From: Carya illinoinensis
Lineage: Eukaryota > Streptophyta > Magnoliopsida > Fagales > Juglandaceae
Length of the DNA stretch: 64,000 bases
Assembly: GCF_018687715.1 (NCBI RefSeq)
Contig: NC_056752.1
Location: 47,583,837-47,647,836 of the forward strand
Direction of reading: 5' to 3'
In this document: positions 45,527 to 57,900 of the stretch, in pieces
How the letters are laid out: each line of letters begins with the position of its first letter
How positions within the stretch are numbered: position 1 is the first letter of the stretch
The notes under the pieces: generated by a model
Database searches by the model: none
What the model saw: only the letters and a program-made list of their open reading frames with translations
Told to the model about the DNA's origin: nothing
Program-made: the position numbers and the translations under genes

Positions 45527-47300
45527 GAGTTTTGAGTCAGAAGAATTCTCTCCAGTTTGGTTCTTCGATTGAAAATTATAGTGTATACAAACTATATATG
45601 TAATGCACACAACACAAAACAGACGGTTCATCATAGAATGATCATTCTTTTGACGAAATGCGTCGCCAACAATAAGAAAGTTATATTCATTCACAGATTT
45701 ATTGAATGTAAAATTCACAATACTTCATTGTTCCTGCTGAAAATAGTCTTTAATGGATATTTTGTGTGTGTGTGTGTGTGTGTATTTCAGTGGTCCTTTT
45801 ACATAAAGGGTCCCTTTTTAACATTTTCTTTTCAATTTTCTATCCCTCACTAGAAGTAGGGGAAAAAAAAAAAATTAACGCAAACTAAGAACGAAAGTGC
45901 CGAGCTTTTTAAGTTTTCCCACCTAAAAATTCTCGAGAAACTTGTTATGATAGATACATTCTGATTCAATGAAAAATTCTTTTCTTTATCATACACACAC
46001 AGAGAGAATACCCTGACCTTATTGGACGGGGAAGTGAAATTAACTCGTTTCTAACAGTGTGCGAAGGACACCGTGCACCTTGGTAACTGGAGCATGGCCA
46101 ATCTTTACATTCTCTTATCCAGTTCCATAGTCTTCCATTCGGTTCAGTTCAGGAGTCTCCCTAGCTCTTCTTCGCCGTCACAAGCTGCTTCTCGTAAAAA
46201 AGAATTACCCAAAATAAAGGAAAGGAACTATCTTTGATTCAATCGGTCTGGTTTCCTCGACAATCAGCGGAATTTCTTCAATGGGTACGAATGTTTCACT
46301 TTCTTAATACTGTGATTTCTCTTCAGTGGGCACTTGCGGTAGCAGCAGGCATTGGTCTTCCAAATTTATATGGGAAAATATGGTGCGTACGGGTTGCGAT
46401 TTCCGAGCCGTATAGCCCTCATCTTAACATGCGAAAGCAACTCCGAGTAGCAGGGGTGTAATGGTCCGATCCGATCTAATTTTAGATAAAATTTAAGATT
46501 AAATAGGTATGTTCCCGTTTTATATTTTTTGAAATTTATTACGCATTGGTTATTTTTTTAAATCATTAGTTTCAGTTTTTTAATTTTAATAAAATATAAA
46601 TTTCTTTTAAAAAATATGTTTAAAAAAATTACATCAAAAAAATTTGTTTTGTTAAAAATTTGTTATTATTTATAAAAATCTATTTTATAAAAAAAATCTC
46701 TTATTTAAAAAAATTTTGCTATAATAAACTTATTTTATAAAAAGGTTTACTGTATAAAAAAATTCTATTATAAAAAAACTGTATATGATTAAATAAATTT
46801 TTACACTTAAAATTAAAATTTTATGTTATAAATTATAATAATATTAACATTATCTTATATATAATTATAATTTATATTATATATAATATAAAAAAAATTA
46901 TATAATATTTAAAAAATTAATTTAAATACATATTATAGTGAATTGATCCGTGTTAAAAATGATGAAACTAGAATCGGATCTAGTGAATTGATCCGGTGTT
47001 AAAAATCACGAAAGATCCGGATCGATTTTAACATTGAATAATGATACACTACCAATTTATTTATAATTTATAAATAATTTTAAATATAATAATATTTTTT
47101 TATTATATTTAATCACATAAATCAAGACAAAAGTCAAAATAAAATTTAAAATAATATTATTTTACTGATAATTATACACAAGGTGTTAACAAGAAATAAG
47201 TTTATCATTTTCCTTTGACATTTTACAGACTGGTTCCAGAACAGTACAGAGGTGTACTTCACGTCGACTTTAAAAACTAAATGCTGGATGCTTAGCGGTT
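45527..47300. other. Region between APS2 and the LEA_2 gene, with an orphan gene-like segment
   Basis: A (TG)10 run lies at 45763-45782. At 46094-46461 the base composition is gene-like: an ATG at 46094 opens a 47-codon Ser-rich frame, a second frame (46234-46461) contains WALAVAAGIGLPNLYGKIW, and gtacga (46285) and ctcttcag (46326) could be splice sites. I do not recognise the product; it may be a short gene or a relic. 46480-47200 is AT-rich with gatccgg-type motifs and no gene. Confidence 0.35.
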
Positions 47301-47309
47301 TTTGCAGTT

Positions 47310-47535
47310 GACACGTTGTGGTTTATTTCTCGTTATTAAATGTGTGAGACCGCGAAGCGATAGCCACGTAATCACGAAATGGGGCCCATTCCTCTGTCCC
47401 ATGACTTGTCGGCAAGTCTATCGTCAGGACTCAGAATTTATTATTATTTTTTAAATAAATTCTGTCATCAGAATTAGCCATTACATTTACGTTCACACAC
47501 ACACAGACGTACTCACATGTGCTCTATATATATCA
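47310..47535 (+). promoter_or_regulatory. Probable promoter of the LEA_2 gene
   Basis: ACGT-core motifs gacacgttg (about 47310) and gccacgtaa (about 47363) lie upstream of a TATA run (tatatatat, 47525-47533). A short untranslated exon then ends at 47613. ABRE-like motifs would suit a LEA gene induced by ABA or desiccation; this is inferred from motifs. Confidence 0.5.
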
Positions 47536-47613
47536 TCGGTTGTTCTGGTGCTGATCTTTACCAAAGGCTAAACAAAGATATTTCATATCAAATTCGCTGA
47601 TTTCCATTTCCAG

Positions 47614-48616
47614 GTATACTTATATATTTTTATATGCACCTCTGAACCCTCAGGATCGTCATCTTTCTCGTCGTTGCTATTGCTTATAGCGATTTAGTGA
47701 ATTCGTTTTTTGTGATCAGAATTAAATATACTGCTGTGATCTGTTTGATCTTACTATAGATCTAATTCTACCCTTTTTGGATCGCTCATTTCCTTCTCAC
47801 AAACTAACTAAAAGAACGCGATTTCCGATTTTTGTGGGATATTATTGTTATTATGTGATCTGTAACTTGTTCGATTGCCTGCGCCATTTAGAGCACACTA
47901 TCATGTGCATTGTGCAGATCCGCATCCTGATCTTTGATCTGACTATATGCAATTTTGTACCTTTCATTTTTCTTCTGGATAAATGGATGTTGCTCTGGAA
48001 GTTGATTGGTTGGTATTTCCAGATCCTTAAATTTGATTACTTTAGATCAAATTAGCTGTGTAAATTGTTTAATTTGCACCTCCCATAAGTACTGTTAACA
48101 GGAGGGGGTATTATGTTTTTCGTGCCTTAGGTTTTCTTTGAAAAAAAAGAAAAAAAAGGGGGTGATGACTCTCACACCTTTTAATCCTCTAGTCACATCT
48201 GGATATATCACTGATTTCTTTCTTCAGAGGAATTTTATTACATGATTAAAAGAGAAAATGCAAGTTGGGTGACGCATTCCCGTGACAATGTTGCATGTCG
48301 AAACCTTTTAAAGACATAGAAGCAATTTCTTGATCTGAGCAGCAGTGACATTGAGCCAATATTTTATGCATTTTTCAAAGGAAAGCAATCGTCTGCATTC
48401 TTATGTATGTTTTAATCCTCTAGAAACTTCTCTAAGCATTGCTTGTGGTTAGCATGTGGATTTGTGGAATTTCATTTTTTGATCAATAATACAAGTGCAC
48501 TCCTTCTGTTTCATCCATTATTGCTTCCCCATGTTGTCCACTTAATTGTTGCTTCTGTGATCCTGGTTATTCTACCAACTAATTCTTTTTACATCTGAAA
48601 TCTCGTTGCTATAAAG
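47614..48616 (+). other. Leader (5' UTR) intron of the LEA_2 gene
   Basis: Consensus donor CCAG|GTATAC at 47614 and an acceptor ataaag ending at 48616, two bases before the ATG at 48619. The ~1.0-kb, T-rich interval has no coding frame of note, as expected for a plant leader intron. Confidence 0.6.
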
Positions 48617-48618
48617 GC

Positions 48619-49578
48619 ATGGCTTCATCTGATACACCTGAAGTAGTTAAAAGGGATGTTAAGGACAAAGAGCGCAAGGAAGATGAGAAAGATGAAGAGA
48701 AAGGGGGATTTATTGAGAAGGTGAAGGATTTCATTCAAGACATTGGCGAGAAGATTGAGGGAGCTATAGGATTTGGAAAGCCAACTGCGGATGTTACTGA
48801 GATTCACATCCCTCATATCAATCTTGAAATGGCAGAGATTGTTGCTGATGTTCTTGTAAAGAACCCAAATCCCGTCCCCATCCCTCTGATTGACATAAAC
48901 TACTTGATTGAGAGTGATGGAAGGAAACTAGTTTCAGGGTTGATCCCAGATGCCGGGACGATCCCTGCACATGGCGAGGAGACTGTCAAAATACCACTTA
49001 AACTAGTTTACGATGATATAAAAAACACATATGATGATATCAAGCCTGGAAGCATAGTTCCATATAGGATTAAGGTTGACCTCATTGTGGACGTGCCTGT
49101 TTTTGGTAGACTGACTATACCACTTGAGAAAACTGGAGAGATCCCCATACCTTACCAGCCTGATATTGATGTTGAGAAAATTAAATTTGAGAGGTTCTCT
49201 TTAGAAGAAACTGTTGCAGTTCTTCATTTGAAATTGGGAAATAAGAACGACTTTGACTTGGGACTAACTTCACTAGACTATGAGGTTTGGCTTTCCGATG
49301 AGAGCATTGGAGGTGCAGAACTCGCAAAGTCCACAAAAATTGATAAGAATGGAATAGGTTACATTGATCTTCCCATCACCTTCAGGCCTAAGGACTTTGG
49401 CTCTGCACTTTGGGACATGATGAGAGGAAAAGGCACTGGTTACTCCATGAAAGGACATATTAATGTAGATACACCCTTTGGAGCAATGAATTTGCCCATC
49501 AGCAAGGAGGGAGGTACTACCAGTCTCAAGAAGAACAAAGAAGATGGTGGGGATGATGATGACGAGGAGGTATGTTAG
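48619..49578 (+). CDS. LEA_2 (LEA14-like, WHy domain) protein, ~319 aa
   Basis: One long coding exon. The N-terminal ~40 residues are a charged Lys/Glu/Asp segment, then an amphipathic FIEKVKDFIQDIGEKIEG. Two LEA14/WHy-type beta-sandwich repeats follow (about 60-175 and 185-295), with the typical VKNPNPVPIPLIDINYLIES and GNKNDFDLGLTSLDYEVWLS, and a poly-Asp/Glu C-terminus. LEA_2 proteins are folded, unlike most LEA groups, and are linked to desiccation and cold tolerance; the Arabidopsis match I recall is At2g44060. The frame runs to a TAG at 49576, but GAG|GTATGT at 49570 is a strong donor and an acceptor at 50623 is followed by GAA TAG, so the spliced form would end EEE-stop (318 aa). Product is almost identical either way. 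Confidence 0.92.
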   Translation: MASSDTPEVVKRDVKDKERKEDEKDEEKGGFIEKVKDFIQDIGEKIEGAIGFGKPTADVTEIHIPHINLEMAEIVADVLVKNPNPVPIPLIDINYLIESDGRKLVSGLIPDAGTIPAHGEETVKIPLKLVYDDIKNTYDDIKPGSIVPYRIKVDLIVDVPVFGRLTIPLEKTGEIPIPYQPDIDVEKIKFERFSLEETVAVLHLKLGNKNDFDLGLTSLDYEVWLSDESIGGAELAKSTKIDKNGIGYIDLPITFRPKDFGSALWDMMRGKGTGYSMKGHINVDTPFGAMNLPISKEGGTTSLKKNKEDGGDDDDEEVC

Positions 49579-50623
49579 CTCTAATTCTTTCTATTAAAGA
49601 CACAATAATTGTATTTATTTCTCATACCTCCGTTAAAAATTTATATTTATTTCTCATCTTGTGCTGTCTTATGCTCACAAAATTCTGTGAATGAAATGAG
49701 AGATTGTTTAATGCTATATAGCTTTATCAGTTGAGTAATCACAAGACGTAAAATCTACTTATCCTGCTCTAATTTCATTTTTATAAGCGTGAAGAACTCA
49801 ATAGGTTTTTACACGCATCATGTAAACTGTTTTATATTTTCTTTTCATACTTTCTGGTGCAGTATAGGCCTTTTGTACTTCAGTTTGTAAATTCTACATA
49901 ATTAAATGATATAATGTACATTGTAACATATGTTTCAATAACACAAGTTGATATCTACCACGCCAACTAGGCTGATAAGCCATCTCATATTCTTATGCTT
50001 TCACAAGAAATTAAGCAGTGGCTGTGGAGAAATTAAAAATTAGACATGATGGTACTCACAATTCCGTCCCAGAAACAGTGAATTATTTGTATGTGTCAGA
50101 AGAATAACAAGTTCTGCATTGGTACCAACATCTTTAACGGAATGAATTGAAAGGGGAACCATGAGCTTGATGTCCCGGACAGATATGTGCAAGTGACCTG
50201 ACTAGATTGAAAAGGTAGGATGGAAATATTTGGATACACGTATCTGCAATGCACGCATTGAAAATTTTCTAGTCGAAATTCAAAAAAGGATATCTAGTAG
50301 GCAAATACGTAACAAATCCATAAGTCTATTGGTCTAATAATGATAGGTTAGTAGTTTGTGCTTCTGACTTGGCTAGTTATGATGATAATGTGAAACTCTC
50401 AGCCATAATTCCTTGCACCAACTTTGATGGCTTTGCATCTACTTTGAGCTCACCAGATTGAATGGATTCATTACAACTTTACTTAACTCGGTAACCTGCA
50501 ATGTTGTCATCTGGTGCATGCGGCCCTTTTATTTTAATGTTTGTTGTTACTTTATATTCATAACAGACTACTTTCCAACTTATATATATATTTCTATGAT
50601 ACGATTATTTTGTTTGGGTGCAG
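49570..50623 (+). other. Probable 3'-terminal intron of the LEA_2 gene
   Basis: Donor GTATGT at 49570 and acceptor tttgggtgcag at 50623 keep the frame (phase 0) and bring in GAA TAG at 50624-50629. The last exon is then mostly 3' UTR. Retention of this intron would end translation at 49578. Confidence 0.55.
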
Positions 50624-50629
50624 GAATAG

Positions 50630-53312
50630 AAACTGCATTGGCAGGAGTGCTAATACCAGTAGCTGTGGTCTGTTTATCAGCACTCATCCCCTAGAATAAT
50701 TGATAAATAGGCGCTTGAACACAAGGTTTTTACTTCTGGTGTTGATGTACATCCCTTGCTAGCTGAAGTTGAGGACTTTTATTTATGCATATCTATGCTT
50801 ATATTGTTTTGATGTATGTGAGGTTTGGCGCTTTATAGCTTGCATGCCCGCCCTGTTGTCGAGACCTTTGGATGGCAGATGAAACTCTTGTTTTTCACTT
50901 TTTATAAATTATGATGATGATGATAATGATTCAACTCATAATAGGAAAGTACGAGTGTTATGTATGTTTCCAAGTGCGTTTCCTTTTATTTGCTAAATCC
51001 TTTTTCTAAACTCTTAGTCAAGGGCACATTCATGCGATTGTGGGGGCACCTCTCCTAGTGGGCAAGTATTAAAGCCAGAAATCTCCTTGATAGCCTCTTC
51101 TGGTAAACGATGAGCAGCTTGTGGCAAAACTTGCAGTGTCATTAATTCATTCCTGTATGAACATCATTACATGTCCCGCCAGTTAAGATCCTGGATAGAA
51201 ATGGATAGAATTCCAAAACCCAACAACCATTTTTATTTTACCTGAAGCCCATGTAGATTTTATTTCTGGGAAAGCCGAAGTGGGCAAGGCATGACCACAA
51301 CCAGTCAGGTAAAACTCTTCATTGGATTCCCTCACTCCTCGTGTATATTCTCTTTCTGATTAATCTAGCACACGTCAATGCACATATAAAACCATATATT
51401 AAATAAATAAATAAAGGAAAAACGACCAAGTCATCTGTTGTCATAAGCGTATGCGTGGAAGTCCCAAGGCATAATCCTCAATCTCCAAAATGAAGATGTG
51501 GAGTTTGAAATTTCGCTCCTCTAAATATATAATAAAAAAATTATATAAAAAAAAAAAAAAAGTGATCAGGAGGACACACTGCAAGTGAGCTGAAGGGTCG
51601 AGTATAAATCACTTAAAAAAATTTAAGATAAATATATATAATATGTATCACGAAATAGACATGTATGGTTGGAAGTCTTGTTATAATTATTAAGATGGAC
51701 CATTAAGGAGCTGACGAGAGTGTGGATGGTAACCAGACAATAAATGGCCGAGTGCGGGGGGATGTGATATGACAAGGGAGAATTCTAAATTGGTGGTGGA
51801 TGGGGAATGCATGTATGTGCTCACCATCTTTTCTTTTAGCTTCATTGGCCGTATCATGTACCCACATTACACCTCGAAGCTTCTTCATTTTGTATGTATT
51901 CAGTTTTCTTTTTCTTGGCTCTTAAGAAAAATTGAAAAAAAAAAATTAGAAAATTATTTTCCCCTCCTTTCTTTTTCTTAACAGGCACTGCCTTGTCAAC
52001 TTGTATGATTGAGAAGAAACGAAAAGGAACATAAAATCAATCCCAAAATTAAAATTAAAGTGTTAGGCCCGTTTACATGTCAGAAGATACTGAAATTAAT
52101 GTAATTTAATTTAATTTTAAGTTGAATTTGATATTTAAATATTTAACTCAAAATATTTTTATTGTAGGAGTCATAATTTTTTTTTTTAATTTAACACCTC
52201 TTTATATACAAGATTCATAATTTTTTTCAACTTCTTATAAATACATCTAAACTCATCTTAATATTTAAACATATCTAAATTCATCTTAAATAAACTTTAT
52301 AAAATTCATTCCACCATCTCAACTCACGACTATTCATAAAGAACTCAACTCAATTCAACATTCGAATAGAGCCTTAATCTACCTACCGGTTTATAATTGT
52401 GAAATGTTACAATCATAAAAAAATTTTATATAGATAAATTTATAAATTAACATAACATGATATATTAAATATATTTTATAATAAAATTAATTTTATAATC
52501 TAATAAATCTTGTCAACTGATATTAATTTATAAATTTATTTTTATAAAAATATTTTAATACCAAAAGATTTTTCTTTATAATTTAGGCACAAATATCTTT
52601 TTAAAGGGAATGTAAAAGGAGAGAGAATTTGGATTATATGATTGGATGTTATTGGGATCTGATTTTGGATCTCTTGGATAATATCGAGTGTCTCGCTTAA
52701 TTGTTGTATTATCATGTGCTAAAAGAAAAAAAAATTAAAAAAATAAAAAATACAGCCATATTTTGTAGCATTATGCTTAGGGAACAAAAAACAAAAATGT
52801 TGCTAGAGATCGCTAGACGTCACCCACAAAGTGGACGGAGTAAGATGATTAGTAAAAGACATTGAACACGTATGATCTTATTTTGTCTTTGTTACAACTG
52901 ATTTATAATTATAGAACACGTCATATGTTACCATAATTTCAAACAAATTATTAGTTTTGTGTTTCAAATTCTTCTTCTTCTGTATTATTGTTATTATTAT
53001 TATTATTATTATGTTAAGTGCTTATCAAAGTTTTTGACTTTCTTATTTCTAATTCATTTTAAGATGGTCTTGGTTTATGAGCTATTTCACCGAATATTGC
53101 ATTTTTTTTATTAGATTAATATAAATTAAATTAAATTTATTAGTCGATGTGGATAATATATCTAATAAAATGCTTACATAACATGATTTGATTTGAAATA
53201 GAAAATTTTAAACATTAAATTTTATGGATTAAATTATGTGAATGATGTACACCAATTTGTTAATAAATGGGGTCACACGTTCTAGAGTGGCTTTTAAGCC
53301 CACGCGCAGTCT
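50630..53312. other. Intergenic region after the LEA_2 gene
   Basis: It holds the probable 3' UTR (to about 50950), the MITE at 52066-52373, an AT-rich palindromic stretch at 52395-52580 (ttataaatttatttttata core), and a TTA microsatellite near 52985-53013. No gene is recognised. Confidence 0.45.
52066..52373. mobile_element. MITE with TTA target-site duplication, 308 bp
   Basis: The ends ggcccgtttacatgt and acattcgaatagagcc are imperfect inverted repeats of the GGCCCGTTTGGATG type. TTA flanks both sides (52063-52065 and 52374-52376). The interior contains aactcatctta/aactcaact-type stretches common in such MITEs. Confidence 0.7.
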
Positions 53313-53548
53313 CAATGTGTCACAACCCCCAGGAGATTTATCCGGGATCACATTTCGGCACGACCTATTGAAGGTCAAGACAGTTACATGGCTAGTCTGC
53401 TTGCATGCCTTGGCTCAAACCATGACACGCAGCAGGCGAGCATGGAGGCTACTGACCGCGCGCAGACTATGCGTGCAGGCTTGCACGTGCCCTTAAGCGT
53501 GCATCTGCGCGCATGCATGCGTGCCCCCACACCACCTAGCGAGGCCAG

Positions 53549-53742
53549 TGGCGTGCCCCCACAGGCACGCCATCCAACGCACAGCTTCAGCCCGTGCCTT
53601 GCAGAGTAGGTTAGTGGCATGCCTCGTGGCATGCCATCCAGCGCATGGCTCCAGCCCATGCCTTGCGGAGCAAGTTAGTGGCATGCCCACCAGACATGTC
53701 ATCCAGCGCATGGCTCCAGCCCATGCCTTGCAGACTCAGCGC
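53549..53742. repeat. Three ~65-bp tandem repeats, GC-rich
   Basis: Units start at 53549, 53615 and 53679, each with tggc(a/g)tgcc, catccagcgcatggctcc and agcccatgccttgc. GC content is far above the AT-rich surroundings. Confidence 0.8.
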
Positions 53743-53759
53743 CCAGGCCACCAGCCTGG

Positions 53760-53925
53760 GCCATGCCGTGCACCATCATGGCTTACATTCAGCAAGCCAT
53801 GCCCATCATGCCGTGCACCACCATGGCTCACCATTAGCTAGCCATGCCGCACCACCTTAGCTCACCATCAGCCAGCCATGCCGCGTACTACCATGGCTCA
53901 CCACCCAGCAAGCCATGACCTCACC
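53760..53925. repeat. Tandem gccatgccgtgcacc-type repeats
   Basis: Four to five units of about 35-43 bp start gccatgcc near 53760, 53798, 53841, 53875 and 53913, each followed by accaccatggctcacca or a variant. They adjoin the 65-bp repeats. Confidence 0.7.
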
Positions 53926-54950
53926 ACCTGACCATGGACCAACCTAACCACCGTGCACCACCTAGCCTACCATGGGCCATGCATGCCACGGCTAGCCTTG
54001 GTTCATGGTCATTATCTTGTTATTTATTTTATTTATTTAATTTACTTTATTTATTTATTTTCTAGAGACCTATTGGGGGTTTCCAATTTGTTTCACTTAT
54101 AAATAGGACCTTCTTCATTTGCTTTAGGATCTTTTTGGCAAACTCCTAGAATGAAGACTATTATTTGAGAGATCATAAACTAGTGCCTTTGCACTTAGGA
54201 TTTTTTGGTGCAATTCGTGAATCCTAAAGAGAGAATCACACTTTGCAATTCTTTGAATAAGTGTGATTCATCTATCTTGTTCTTGCAACTAGGTACAATT
54301 CGTGAATCCAAGTTGTGTTTATCAATATATGAGGTTTATTCATTACTTGTGCAATCCATGAATCAAGTAGTGATTTATCCTTATTTATGTTTTTGGTTCA
54401 TTCAAGTTCATTAGTATTTTGTTATTGTTCTTGAGCGTTCTTCGTTGTTCTTGAGTGTTCTTCATTTTGCACTTGAGTGTTCTTCATTGTTCATGCATGT
54501 TCTTCATTGTGTTCACGCGTGTTCATCATTGTTCTTGAGGAGTTCATATCATATTTTGCTCATCCAATCCATCCAAGCCTCAAAATCGCCCACCACTTGT
54601 GTTTGTCAACTTTCCATAGTTAATTGCTTCATCCATTTTACACTAGCCGCCCCCTACATCTTCCAATTAAGATTCCTATCATTTAGGAATCCTAATTGAT
54701 TCCTAAAATCACTCCCATAATCAGCCATTCATATCTCCATCATATCCCAAGATTTTAGGAAGGTCATCTCCAAGATTCAAGAAAGTTTGACTTCCAAGAT
54801 TTTATGAAACTTCCTAAAATCCCTACATCACCAAAAATTCGGCCAACCCTAGCTTGCTCACTCCACATCACTCATCTTCCATCCTAGCCACCCATCTTAC
54901 ATCTTCTAAATCCTAAACACAACTTTCAAACCCTAAACCATCTTCCAAGT

Positions 54951-57900
54951 GGCGCCTACACTAGCACACACTTGTGTCGTGCGCCCCTCACCCTTGAACC
55001 ATACAACCCTTCATCTTCCATCATTTCATACACCCATCTTAGCCTTAACATTTAACCCCACCATCCTCAAGTGGTCATATTGACCACCTTTGCACATGAG
55101 CCAAGCAAGAGAGGAACCAATGTTCGGTCATCACAAGGCCACCATTGGCGTGGAGGACTTATCGTCTAGGGACTTGACCAGGGCCCCTAACACAATGGCT
55201 TCAGACGCCTCAGATCTTTTGAGTTTGTCTGTCCGTTCCACTCTTCAGGTGACATGTGTTGGCCATTCGCCGGCGACTCAGCTCAGTGTCCAGCTGCTAT
55301 CCTATGTTACCGATTTCCTTAGTCCATGATTTTGCAAGAGGAATTATGAACCTCTCTAGAAATCATCTCAAGACAACAAGTGACAATGTACACACCATCA
55401 TCATTGCTTCCAGTAGAGATTCTACCGCCACTAATAATGGTTCCATTATTTTCATTTATGTGAACACCTTATTTCCATCTTTTTATAAGACGATGTCTTA
55501 TTGTAGGATATGTGTATGGATCAAGAAATTGATCGCAGATAAATCAGTTTTTTCTTTTTTCCATATCTTTACACTGTTATTTATTATTTTGAGGTATTTG
55601 TTAAGAAATTTTACCTCCTCTTCATATATCATCTTTTTAATTTAATAAAAAAAAATTAGAAATGATAGGTTTAGAACAGAATAATAAAAAATTAATAAAT
55701 ATGGATCCCATCATCCCACGATCCCATCAGCGGGAGAGCCCTTGTGACGAGTAAAGACTAAGACTAGAGAGAGGAAAGCATGTGCACTTCACGTGCTTCA
55801 AAAGGGCATGCCCGGTGGGCAAGACGGTTCCTGGAACAACATGGGGCCAGCCAGCAGGCAAAACCCTCAGCCAGCAAATGCAGAAACATTACTTTAATGA
55901 GAAACGAATCGACTAACATCTTTATAAAATAGGATTTGAATGCCCCCCACCCTTCATTATTTTGATCATTTTTAATAGTGCTTATATATACGGTCAAGAT
56001 TTTATTATAATTCTTAAATGGGGAGCCGAATCTTTGAAACAGGAACAAAGTCTGCAGCAAATAAAAAAGAAACACAGCCGACCAGCATCAAAATTGTACG
56101 CCATGCCTCTAATGGAAACCCCAGTGGTGAATCTGGACATCATAGAACTTGATTATACAACAAATTTATGGAATATCGTTTATATTTGAGTAATGTTTTA
56201 TATAATTTAAAGTGTGTAAGTTTCACGTATTCATTTTGAAAAAAATAAACTTTATTATTAAAAGAAAGTACGCAAAACTTATAATGCAAGTATCGTTAAT
56301 ATGTTATTTCTTTAAGGGAATTCATTCTCTCTTGATTTTTCTTTTTTCAAACTTGTACTAGAAGTCCTCAAACTCTGCTATGGCTGGAATCTTTTTTATG
56401 AACATGTTGGAGAAGTCATTGGGAGAATGAATGAAGCCAATGAAGGTGTCTACACATCCTGATTCATGCACCTGTGCATTCATTTGCTGAACTTTATTTC
56501 TGGAGCTGGTATTATTAATTTATTCAATATTCATGAACTTCCATTGCCTCCTTGCTAGGGGGAGGTGAAGAGCAGGCGTGCTGTGGATGCAGCGTGGAAA
56601 GTGCCGTGCCCATGCTTTGAATCCCAAATGGAAAATATAATAACACTATTATTGCATGGGTGGTGCGGATGTACGAGGAAGACTAGAATGACAAGCTGCA
56701 CACATGAAGATGCAATGGATTGAAGGACGAGGTAGCTCTTAAAGAATTACAAATAATAAGAGGAAATCCACTTGGCACATGCCCATTTTATGGATATATC
56801 CATGCCATTCGGGCTAAACTATGGAACCATTCTTTTTTTAATGTCCATTTGGTATTATCTCTACATGTACAATGAATGTAGAAGGAAAGAGAGAGAGAAA
56901 TTTATAAAATTAATCTCAAAATATTTATGAATATTTATTATAAATATGGTGTGATTATTTAAAAAAAATTATATTTTTTTATCATTTTCTCCATCATCAT
57001 CTCAATATCTTTTAATAAATATCTCTTAATATAGCATGAAGTTATTGACTCAAAAGTGAAACATAATAAATAATTTTTAATTATTTAAAAACGATGAAAG
57101 AATGATAGTAAAAAAAGATGAAGGGTGACATTACTCTATAAATCTTTGGAAGTCCTGATCAATTTTTAAGAATGAACTTGTTTTTTTCCTCAAAAATTAG
57201 AGGTTGAATTTTATTTTTCATCTCATTAATTATGAAGTCTTGCTTAGAATTGTAATCTTCCGCATTTAAAAAAAATAAATGGATCGGCCAACCTATGGTA
57301 GCGTTGGAAATGAAGCTTCCATCGTATAGGTCCCAAAAGAAAATTCATTTTATAATTTAATTACCTCTGTTTAGTCCTTCCTTCCGTAGGAATATTATTT
57401 AACTGCGTAGAAATTTGGGCCTAAAATAAAGAGAATATATGGACGAGACTTTCAGCCTCGAGACTTTTATATTTGAAAATAAAAACTATTTTAGCTAAAA
57501 AAAATTATATAAAAATAAATTTATAAATTAATTATATATTAGATTATAAATTTATTTTTATTATAAAATAAATTTTATAAAATTATTTTAATTTATAAAT
57601 TTATTTTATATAATTTTTTTTATCTGTAACAGTTGTCTTTCAAAATTGATGCAAGAAGTTAAAAGGTGGAGAGGGGACACGAAGTTAATCCAAAACAGTG
57701 TGGGAAGCAATATGGACCCATTTGCTAATGGAAAGGAAGGGTGAGTTTCAATGGAATGATTCCGTATTTTGAAAAAACTTTGGAAACGGGTGGGGGCCAT
57801 TGGAGTGAATTCACAAGCTTAATTAAATTAAATATAGTTGATGCTGGTGTTAGGCTTTTCTTGAGGGACAGGACACATAACTTTCTACAGAGACAGGTTC

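Larger units (their letters stand above)
53313..54950 (+). mobile_element. Probable LTR (solo or truncated) of an LTR retrotransposon
   Basis: It begins tgtcacaaccccc, a common LTR start. A TATA signal (ttataaatagg, about 54097) is followed by repeated caattcgtgaatcc and tgttcttcattgttc motifs, resembling the R/U5 part of plant Ty3-type LTRs. About 54953 reads tggcgcc, which could be a tRNA-Asp-type primer site. No gag or pol follows, and I could not find a second LTR or a target-site duplication, so the ends are uncertain. Confidence 0.4.

Noticed and set aside
53384..53860. Several overlapping Cys/His/Met-rich frames on both strands
   Set aside because: They are readings of the GC-rich catgcc tandem repeats; all frames are open because stops are rare in such DNA.
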